From contig CAIIXF020000006.1 in assembly GCA_903813345.2 (NCBI GenBank), forward strand, positions 22,017,936 to 22,081,935: 64,000 nucleotides of DNA, read 5' to 3'. The DNA comes from Owenia fusiformis. Lineage: Eukaryota; Annelida; Polychaeta; Sabellida; Oweniidae. The position numbers and the translations under genes were made by a program. Shown here piece by piece: positions 55,601 through 64,000 of this stretch; within the stretch, counting starts at the first letter, position 1; every line of letters begins with the position of its first letter. Under the pieces are notes generated by a model. The model was not told the origin of the DNA and did not search any database. It saw only the letters and a program-made list of their open reading frames with translations.

Positions 55601-58577
55601 GAGGTATTTTGGTGGGTCCTTGCTCGCATAAAGTGCAATTTATCTGATAGAGTGACGATAAGAATATGCCACGAGCACAATATGGCCTTAGTTTACGATA
55701 TAATGGCCATTTGAATCTATTACCAGTCCTTACTAACTCCTCGATATTTTAAGACCCTTGAAACAACGTGCCCTGGAAGATACAGGCCAAGCTGGGTTCA
55801 CCTTTTCAACACCAAAACACTATATAGTAGATCACTAATGTATAACAACGTGATACGCCCATTGGGACCATTTTATGTCAAGGGTTAAACATTTCAAGAG
55901 GTTTTTAGTTGGGTCATTTATTTTTTCCTCCCACACCGTGGTGGTCCTGGACAAAATAAGTTAAGGTCTCTAGACTTACCAAGTTGCAACATGTGTAGTA
56001 CATCCTGTTACAAATTGCATTCTAAATTTGAGCCTTATCTCTCCTTAAATGTCAAGATGGGCTCTCGACTTTTCTATAATGTCAAGAGCATCGTTTCAAA
56101 TTGATTAATGTGCTTGATGTATGCCAATCAGCCGAATTTACGTTGACTATCTTCGTTTCTAAGTCTTTTCATAAAATATGTCAATAGAAACGTGACACAG
56201 CTGCATTTGAAACTTAGGCCAAAACGAGAAATCGAAGAATTCCAAGCACTTAAATTTGACCTTTCTCCCGGCTATAGAATTGGCCTAATTCTTAGCTTGG
56301 AATATTTAAAATGAGATCTAGAACGTAGAATTGTTTTGACTTCTAATTCCTTGAATCTTTTTCTTTTTTCAAGATATACATATTTGATGTGTGTTATTTT
56401 TGTTATTATTTATCTCATAAGAAATTGTGACGTTTCTTCCATAAGTTATACATATTATATTTTTGATAATTAACTCTCTGTAATGGAGCCTTGATTATGG
56501 AGCATTACATTTTAACCAACCTTACGGTATCATAGGTATTATTATCTCATTGTGTAAACATCATCCAAGCAGACCGTCTAGGGTTGACTTCAGTCCAGAA
56601 ACAAACATTTAAGACATTAACCAGATAACCAAATTAAAAAGAATTAATCAACCCGGAAGTTACTACGATCTACTATTTTATTCAGTTTATCAAAAATTTC
56701 GTGAAACGTGCGAATCGACACGATTGAAGTTGAATCATTTACAGAAACGCTAAAATTTCAAATTACCGAAATAATTTACTTCAAATATCATTGGTTCAAT
56801 CAAATCACGTGATTAACGGGGATCCCTTAGATATCGGAAGTCTATTTCATCAATGATATCTTTTGTTTCCGTGATCAATTACAAGCATTGATCCTATCTA
56901 ATACAACTCCCTATTCTATTTCTTTTTATTCATCAACAAGTTTTTTCTTCGGAATCCCATGTGTATAAATACATTTTGTATTTTTATCGTTTTCTAAAAT
57001 TAGTTCTTTCTAAATCCTCGATTTTAACGAATGTGAACAGAGTTTAATTTTACACCAGAGTCGGATTTATTTACAGTAAGATAGATTAATGATCCGTTAT
57101 CCTAAATATTTTTCTGGTTTGTTTTCATTAAGTAATTTGTAATCGCTTGAAAACGTATTGTGCAATTGTGGAACAACAACACAGAACATAAACATTATTT
57201 TAAACCAGATGGTGTTTTGAATATCACACTCAACGTTTTAATAATGATTCGTTGAAATATTTTCAGCTTAGTCGCCTGGATATCGAATAAAACCTAATTA
57301 AATGGTGGACGGTTTTGATTATGTTACACTTTTGTAACAATAGTGACACTTTGTAACACTATTTGTATATTTAACTTGAGTGTGGTCTAAAAACCCGAAG
57401 TATTATTTCGCAAACATGACCCATTATTTTTGATTTTTATATTCCAGCACTAGTGGTTAGATTCCTGACTAAGAGGTTCATTTGGGAGTACGACCCTACT
57501 TTAGGTGAGAATTCCAACACCGTCCAGACAGTTAACTTATCTTACAAACAGTCTTCTTACAAACTGTCAAACAAGAGTCTAGTTCAAAATATCTTGAAGT
57601 ACAAGATATCGATATGATATCTAACATTTTCTCAAATGAATGTCATCAATTCTTAATTTATTTCAATCAGAGCTGTCAAGGAGGTGTCAATATCTATTAT
57701 ATTATATTGCTATACTTTTCTAACTGCTTTGATCAAGAGTGACAAGCTAACAACTGATAAAGATTCATAAGCTCATTATCGTTGTTTAAATGATGATAAT
57801 TTTATATTAAGTTTAATAACTTGACATTCATGTTTTGTATTTTTGCCTATTTTTAGAGTTTACTTATCCGTGTAGTTGCCAAGTTGACGATGAGCCAGTT
57901 GCTATGGAAATACTTGATACTGCCGGTCAGGTGAGTCACGTGATTCAGATAAAATGCTTTCTTCTCAGTCGTCTCGTGACTATAGCTACTCAATACACAT
58001 CGCTATCTATACATATGATGAAATAAAATGTGAAATGAATTCTGAAATCCGTGATGATCATTTCAGACCTATTTCATTACCGCACGGACACATTTCTAGT
58101 TTTCAAACTTGAAGAAAAAATCGTTTTATTTTTAAATACGTCATTGTTTTATATTTTCAGGTGGAAAGCAACCAAACTAATTTTGAGGGCACCGTTAGAT
58201 GGGCAGACGCCTTCATACTAGTCTTTAGTGTTACAGATAGACATACTTTCAAACAGATCTCAATACTAAAAAATCAAATAGACGAAATAAAAAGGAGTAA
58301 AAATGTTAGTTGTGTTATCATAGGCAACAAGATTGACCTTGAGCACCAGAGACAAGTAGGAACAGCCGAAGCTGAGCGTATGGCTGCAGATTGTGCAACT
58401 GCTTATTTTGAAACGTCAGCATGTGACGGATCTCCCGAAATTGATGAAGCGTTTCACGAAGTTTACCGTGAAGTTAAACGTAGACGATATCTCGATAGTA
58501 GAGGAGGTCGAAGGCGTAGCTCAGCACAACAAGTTCGACACGTGTTGAATAATTTCCTAACAAAAATACATACGTGA
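52638..58577 (+). CDS. RERG-like: Ras-like small GTPase of the RERG family, 4 exons, 200 aa
   Basis: Exons: 52638-52692, 57448-57504, 57857-57930, 58161-58577; phases 1, 1, 0. The G1 P-loop is GSPAVGKS (residues 11-18), split across the 4.75-kb first intron. Exon 2 encodes VVRFLTKRFIWEYDPTL, practically the RERG/RASL effector region including the conserved Thr. G3 is DTAGQ ending at residue 62; G4 is GNKIDL; G5 is ETSAC. The C-terminus is basic (VKRRRYLDSRGGRRRSS) and lacks a CAAX box. The length matches vertebrate RERG (about 200 aa), which is likewise unprenylated. RERG is known as an estrogen-regulated growth inhibitor in vertebrates; in an invertebrate only guanine-nucleotide binding and GTP hydrolysis can be inferred. 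Unusual points are Pro at the position of Ras Gly12, Ala at Gly13, and Val instead of Glu after DTAGQ. Confidence 0.93.
52693..57447 (+). other. RERG-like intron 1 (4.75 kb)
   Basis: It runs from a GTAAGT donor to a TATTCCAG acceptor. It holds a poly-C tract and GGGCC-rich remnant near 54165-54260 and a solo element end near 54852. No further exon or RNA gene was seen. Confidence 0.7.
54850..54872. repeat. Solo right end of a CAGGGTGTCCC-type element
   Basis: GTTACTTTTGGGACACCCTG followed by TA matches the terminus style of the element at 49443-50015. I found no partner left end within several hundred bases upstream, so this is a truncated copy. Confidence 0.5.
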
Positions 58578-58778
58578 TAATTTATGTAGGATATTGCATT
58601 TCATAGAAATATTATATGCAATATCAACTGCAAATTCAGATTCAAATGTTTAATTAATTTTTGAGAAGTTATATTGCTTCACTTAGTGGAGAGGACGGGG
58701 GGCCGGGGGCATAAACTTCCTTGAAAAGTGAACACTACCAACAAGGATATAAAGTGACTTCAGTTGCCTCAGTTCTGC

Positions 58779-59098
58779 CTCAGAATGAAATAAAATGTCT
58801 TTCCGAACCTTGTTGGAACAAAATAGCATATACAACATATTTTTAGACCTCTCAATATCACCGTATAGTTATACAAAGGAATTTTTGGTTGATTTTAAAA
58901 AAGTATTCAAAAAATTAAAACAAATTCCCCCAAAATAGATAAAAGTCAAGATAAACCTTTTATTTCATTAACAAGATACTTTTTTAAAATTAACCAAAAT
59001 TTCCTTTGTACAATTACAATATTGAAAGACCGAAACATGTTGTGTTTATGTCGTTTTGTTCCAATGAGGTTCGGAAATATGTTTCATTTCACTCTGGA
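58779..59098. mobile_element. Foldback MITE just downstream of the RERG-like gene
   Basis: The arms of about 120 bp run from CTCAGAATGAAATAAAATG and TCTTTCCGAACCTTGTTGGA on the left to ATGAGGTTCGGAAATATG and TTTCATTTCACTCTGG on the right. The inner match is ACAAAGGAATTTTTGGTTGA facing TTAACCAAAATTTCCTTTGT. The left arm contains AATAAA at 58789-58794. No coding capacity. Confidence 0.82.
58789..58794 (+). promoter_or_regulatory. Candidate poly(A) signal of the RERG-like gene, inside a MITE arm
   Basis: This is a canonical AATAAA 212 bp after the stop codon, and I noticed no earlier one between 58578 and 58788. The MITE may therefore have supplied the gene's 3' end signal. This is inference. 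Confidence 0.4.
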
Positions 59099-59362
59099 AA
59101 CATAACACCAAGAACAAAACAAGTGTTTGATGTGTTTTCTAAAACAATATAGATGAAAGTATATATTTTTCAAATTATATTGTTACCATTCAAAAGAAGA
59201 CCTTTAAATTGACGATGTGTTAAATTTTTAGATTTTTTTTATTACTGGTTTAAGAGAAACATGTGTTCAAAAGGTTCTCCATATCGATACCACACCTTTA
59301 ATTTCCAATGATATTATACATATAGTAAGTGTACGATAATAAGAACATCCTATAATTTTTCA

Positions 59363-59462
59363 GAATATCATTTTAATCTACTCTGTGATATTGATATATG
59401 CACTCGTTCGCTTCCCTCTCGGTGCAGATATCAATATCACATCGTGGATAAAAATGATATTC
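59363..59462. repeat. Inverted repeat with about 40-bp arms
   Basis: GAATATCATTTTAATCTACT and CTGTGATATTGATAT face ATATCAATATCACAT and CGTGGATAAAAATGATATTC around a short loop (TTCGCTTCCCTC). The ATCCTATAA/ATAGGAT words outside may extend it. A related half copy is near 39310-39400. Confidence 0.75.
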
Positions 59463-60186
59463 CTACATTATATTATTCATAGGATATCCTACGTGTATAT
59501 GCTAAATGAATTCCCCATGCTTTGGTATATCATGTCATGGTTTATCTGTATGATCCTAAATACTTCTAATGATACAAAGTGTCCCATTTTATTGCTCACT
59601 TCACCATGTATAATTTAATAAAGCTGAGCAAACGAGAGCTCCGCCCCAAAATTAATTTTAATATATACCATTCGAAAGGAGAGGTTTGCTTTAAGGATCT
59701 GGCATGCTTATGGAGGTTCACTGGTTACAAAGCTGCCTAATTCACAATTTAAATGACAATCTCATTTTTAAAAATTACTTTTGAAGAATGATTTTGGTTC
59801 ATTAGTCGTTCATTGATCATTTAGATTGTTCACACACTAACATGACTAAACATGCATACTTTCACATCAAGGAGTCTATAAAAGGTTATCTGTTGTCAAA
59901 TGTCATCTTCAAAAAATATTACCTCTTCAAATTCCATTTTATGAAAATCAACCCGAAAATCAAAGTCAAAAGTGCCCCATGTTGATGCAGGCACTAATTC
60001 ATCAACTTTGTAACTAGCAGACTTCTGATATAAACTGTAGTTCTATATATACTTTTTATTCAATGGTATATTTAAACCCTTGGACAAATCGTGTTATTCT
60101 TTTGATCCTTGTTTGCTCAACTATTACTAGAGAGTATTTGTGTAACAACATGTACAAGAGAATAATGTAATCAGTTGTGATAAAAT
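59463..60186. other. Intergenic between two convergent genes
   Basis: No gene was seen. It separates the 3' ends of the plus-strand RERG-like gene and the minus-strand gene below. Confidence 0.5.
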
Positions 60187-60192
60187 TTATTC
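60187..60192 (-). promoter_or_regulatory. Candidate poly(A) signal of the minus-strand gene
   Basis: TTTATT on the plus strand is AATAAA on the minus strand, 160 bp past the stop codon at 60352. Confidence 0.45.
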
Positions 60193-60351
60193 ATTGTAAT
60201 TGTAAAATAAATGTTAACCTGTAAACATACAGCATCCTTGTCGTCTTAGTCACTCGTCTAAAGATATTGTGACACAATCAAAGATGGAAGTTAAATGTCT
60301 CCAATCGATACAGACTCATCATTCAATCAGTAACTATAAGATCATATAGAA

Positions 60352-61971
60352 TCAGTCAAACGAATCATATTCATCATATGTATCATTGGGATCAAACAAT
60401 TTCTTAGCGGGTAGACGTAATCCATGATCGGGTTTCTCTTGGCTAGAGTCAACCTCCCGAATAATTTTCCTTGGTGACAGAGTCCCGGATTTAGACACAT
60501 CAACTTGAACACTGGGTGTAGGGAATCCACGGGATGGAGTCAATTCTTGTTGCGTATTGTCATCATCGTCGAGGGACAAAGGAGTAGTTTTTGTTCGTCG
60601 GGGTGATGAACGAGTTTCTGGGACCAAACGATTTGGTGAAGTAGAATTATCTGGTGATGTCTGAGAGTTTGTTGAATGATTTTCTTGATCATTCGAGAAG
60701 TTTGGGGAGCTAGATTTAACTGGTGATGTTGGACTTGAATCTATAGTATTTTTTTCATTTTTGGACTGAAGTGGAGCGTTGGACGGTTTTTCAACGGATG
60801 ACAAATCCAGCTCGCTCAAATGTGAGGTTTCCTTCGGTGTGCTGGTTGCCATGGGAGGCAGTTCAGTTGAAGGTTGTGTCAGTCTGGAAGCAATAAGCAA
60901 TTTTATGTCGTGAAATCCTTGAACTGAAATAATTGCAAATAAAATATTTATTTCGACGAAGCCGGTCATAATAAACAGTGAACATCTATGGACTATGGGG
61001 TGTTCACTACAGAGATGACCTATTGCAATCAATTGTTCGGGAAATTTTTTCAGTAATGTATAAACACTGTTAAGGAATCTAAAACATTTTTTCCTGTGGA
61101 GGAATCTAAAACAGAAATACGTCGACGGATGCGTTTCAGCAACAAGTTGGCGACATGCCAGATTATAATATTTCTCAAGCATTTTTGCTCTCCACATCAA
61201 ACATGGGATGTAAAAGCTTTACTCATACCATGTTTCAAAAATTTCATGCATGTCTCATTTTAATATGAAACGGTTTCGTCGACTTAATTTGAGGTTTGAG
61301 GTTCTCACAGTCATATGGACAATCTTTGTGTTACTTTGTGCCCTGTGTATTATTGTTGATGAACAACATGTACCTTGAGTCTACAAAACTTGCACATGAT
61401 CTTGGGTAGTGTCAGGCAACCAGGATTTTGTTTCCTACAATGCGGACCCCTGGAATAACAACAATGGGTGCCATCTATCATCATAATTTCGTTCTTTTAT
61501 TTTTTGATAAAACCCGAATTTTAACGGAAGAAGTATCATGTGCAAATAATGTGTCCCGCTGATTAATATTAACGAAAATGAAAGAATAAACCATAATCAT
61601 GATTATAATTTTTCTGAAATTTATATTAATTTGATTATTAATGTTTCAAACAAACAGCTAAACGTTCGTACTTCTTTGCACTTGCATCGATGTCGTTGTC
61701 TTTCGGTGTTTCGGTGGAATCATCAAGTTCGACAGACGAATCCATACATCCCTTGTCTTGGGTACTCCCCTTTGTCTGTTCGTTACCTACATTCTTGACA
61801 CCAGTTGAAGAACTCGAACTGACTCTCTTTGGTCTTTCATCCTTGACACCAACTGATGAGTTCGAACCGACATTCTTTGGTGGTTTGGGTGTATCTTCAC
61901 CACCAACGACTCTTTCTGGCGACGATTCGGGCTCTAAACTGTCGCCACTGTCGATAGAGTAGTTATGCTCC
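60352..61971 (-). CDS. Unrecognised Ser/Pro/Asp-rich protein, last two exons
   Basis: Minus-strand exons are 61971-61672 and 60883-60352, joined in phase 2, with TGA at 60354-60352. The acceptors are TTATTTGTTTAG and TTATTGCTTCCAG; the donor is GTACGA, a weak one. The 277 residues visible have no globular domain. They are rich in Ser, Thr, Pro, Asp and Asn, with repeated S-x-G-V-K-[DN] phrases (SSVGVKDERPK, SSTGVKNVG), proline-directed serines (SPERV, TSPVKSSSP, TSPNR, LSPRK) and an acidic C-terminus (DPNDTYDEYDSFD). This looks like a disordered, phosphorylated cytoplasmic or nuclear tail. The 5' exons lie upstream (62 kb and beyond, possibly outside the window) and were not identified. I do not recognise the family. 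Confidence 0.6.
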
Positions 61972-62968
61972 CTAAACAAATAAGCAAACATAATAATACA
62001 ATTTATATTATGATTTATAAGTCAGATTTCTCGAACTTAACCACAGTTTCATTATGCAAATAAGTTGTGTTTAGCACTCTGCAGATTTATGATGCGGTAA
62101 ATATGATACAAAACTTCTATCTTTTAATAAAAAGGAAATCAATATCATTCGCAATCATCAATAGTTTCCAATGCCCATAGACATAGAAATCATTCAACAC
62201 TATACACTATCTATAAGGTTTTCGGTTGTTTCGAAATCTTCTAGGTCAATTTGAGGTAGTACACACAATTGAGGTAGGCTGTGATCTTCAATTTGTTCCC
62301 TTTAGTTTTGTATACTTTCACACAACTCTAGCATTGCCACACATATACGTACGTACATTGTTACAACGTGATTTCCTCCATTCAGCTTCATATATTCTGT
62401 CTTTCCTTTGCGCCTATCGTTTCTACAGTCACATATTACATAAATCCACTCACAGTCACTGCTGCTGAAAATGAAATAAAATTGATATATATTCGACCAT
62501 TTTTGTGTGTCAATCCTTGTATGGAAATATCACCTGCATTATACTTCATCCCGCCAAACATGAACAAAATCGATCCACTATAGCTGGTATTTTAGAGTTT
62601 TCGCCAGACGGAAGAACTGGCGTATGTTTGATTTCACCCTTCGTTCGTTACATGATATTGTTCACTGTACCACCCCTAACGCACCTATCGTGAAGTCTAT
62701 TCATCGGATTTCTGCAAGATTTACAATGCTCGATAAACATCAAATTCCTTCCTCTGAAATTAAAAAGTATAATTATACTTGTTGTTTCTATATTCCTCTA
62801 GAATAGCGCAAAATGTGTGAACAAATAATTCACTGATTTGTTTACTAAAATTACAGGTAAGTGCACTAACTGATCCTGCCATAGTTACAATTATACTAAA
62901 TAGATTGCAGCACTAAAACGACTAGAAAAGACGAGAGACGAGCATGTATATGTAGAATGTCTAGTTGA
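61972..62968. other. No gene recognised; probable intron of the minus-strand gene
   Basis: Only short random ORFs occur. If the minus-strand gene continues upstream, this region is its intron, and the LINE fragment at 62969 lies inside it. Confidence 0.4.
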
Positions 62969-64000
62969 GCGTACGTTTTTGCTCAATATTCCGCTTTACA
63001 ATTTGCCTATCAAGAGGGAAGTAGTAGTCAGTTCGCACTCTTCGCTCTCAAAGAGATCATACTTCATTACAAGGAACGTGACTCTATGGTATTTTCGGCA
63101 TTTCTTGACAATCGCAAATGTTTTGATTTATTGTGGAGGAAAGGGTTATTTCAGAAAATATTCTCACTCGGTATCAATGGAGTAACATGGAGGCTAATCG
63201 TAGAAAGTTATACTAATACCACTGCACGTGAATTATACAATGGCTCATTTTCCCGGGAATTTAGTATTTATCAGGGAGTTGGACAGGGAAGAGTGACTAG
63301 TTCGATTTATTTTTTGATCTATATTGACGCACTCATAACTGAGCTTAAGGAAGCGCATTCAGGTCTTAAGATAGGTTCGTATGATATTCCGTGTATTTTG
63401 GTGGCAGACGATACTACTCTCCTAGCTTCCTCTGCGCATAATTTGCAAGTTCTGTTAGACATTGTATTTCGCTACAGTTCAAAATGGCGTATGGTTTACC
63501 ACGCTGGTGATAACACTAAAAGCTCAATTTTGACATTTAATGAAACAAAGCAACAGTTTTTTCGAAGCAGAGGTAGTCGTCAGTGGCTACTAGGGACTGA
63601 TATAGTACCTGAAACTCAAAGCACAAACTATGTAGGTAACCTTATCACTACTAACTTTGAAACCGAAAATCTGGTTAACAACTCAAAAAAGAAAATGTAC
63701 TCAAAATTTTATTCGATCAAAAACACCTTGCGTTTACATAAATTTGGCGCTAATCCACTTGTGTTCATTAGACTATGGTATTCTATTATATTACCTACTA
63801 CATTATATGGTTGTGAGTTATGGTACAACTTGTCACCGCATGATGAAGATATACTGAACACTGCTCAAAAACATATATTCAAAGTAGTTCAAGGTTTTGA
63901 AGCGAGAACGGCATCACTGGACGTTGTTCTGGCCACTCTTGGTGCAATATCTGTATCGAGCTTCATTGAGAAATTGAAATTAAACTTTTTGTCAAGATTA
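62969..64000 (+). mobile_element. Non-LTR retrotransposon (LINE) reverse transcriptase, open to window edge
   Basis: A stop-free frame of 344 codons starts after TGA 62966-62968 and reaches the window end. It shows RT motifs in order. The finger region reads QFAYQEGSSSQFALFALKEI. Motif A is FSAFLDNRKCFDLLW. Motif B is QGVGQGRVTSSIYFLIYID. The catalytic box is LVADDTTLLAS. The thumb region contains LLGTDIVPE, YVGNLITTNF and LYGCELWYNLS. There is no ATG at the right place and no endonuclease upstream, so the copy is 5'-truncated or diverged before 62969. The reading frame has stayed intact, suggesting a fairly recent insertion. It is probably of the CR1/Jockey-type group, but the clade is not certain. 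Confidence 0.85.

Noticed and set aside
60884-61200. ATG-containing N-terminal extension of the minus-strand ORF
   Set aside because: The sequence upstream of 60883 reads as an intron (TTATTGCTTCCAG acceptor), and the phase matches the exon ending at 61672. The extension has an amino-acid make-up unlike the rest of the protein.

Overview
The window is genomic DNA from an animal. Its genes are split into many short exons with GT-AG introns, introns reach several kilobases, and repeats and small foldback transposons fill the space between and inside genes. A caprin homologue, a RERG-type Ras-like GTPase, a rhodopsin-class GPCR and a CBM39+GH16 beta-1,3-glucanase together suggest a bilaterian invertebrate. 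The glucanase and the repeat content (DIRS-like and LINE remnants, many CAGGGTG-type elements, frequent TAGGCCTA words) suggest a marine animal such as an echinoderm, hemichordate or mollusc. I cannot place it more precisely from sequence alone.

Layout. 1-630 (minus): N-terminal part of a class A GPCR cut by the window edge. 631-8325: intergenic, with foldback elements, a 990-bp TA-flanked TIR element, a decayed DIRS-like retrotransposon (5225-6215) and a 428-bp Mutator-like element with a 9-bp target duplication. 8326-24961 (plus): a caprin gene in 13 coding exons whose reading phases all agree (795 aa). Its introns hold nested transposons, two tandem copies of one TIR element, a 76-bp satellite and a 1.1-kb long-TIR element. 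25-33 kb: 3' region and a gene desert. 32972-37984 (plus): an MFS transporter, 8 exons, 567 aa. 38.3-40.3 kb: degenerate tandem arrays. 40980-47038 (plus): a secreted CBM39+GH16 beta-1,3-glucanase, 12 exons, 531 aa, with a second signal-peptide exon inside an intron. 47-52.6 kb: intergenic, with two TA-flanked elements. 52638-58577 (plus): RERG-like GTPase, 4 exons, 200 aa. 60352-61971 (minus): the last two exons of an unrecognised Ser/Pro-rich protein. 62969-64000 (plus): open reverse transcriptase of a non-LTR retrotransposon running off the window.

The host genes are an ordinary, functionally unrelated neighbourhood. I see no operon, CRISPR array or obvious multi-gene system. Two gene-structure features deserve attention. 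In caprin, a 62-bp tandem duplication carries the 5' splice site with it, leaving three consecutive GTAAGT donors; two of these pair in frame with two nearby acceptors. In the glucanase, an alternative signal-peptide first exon has exactly the splice phase needed to make a secreted enzyme without its glucan-binding CBM39 domain.

All exon models were built by hand from splice consensus, phase continuity and remembered family resemblance. No database search was run.
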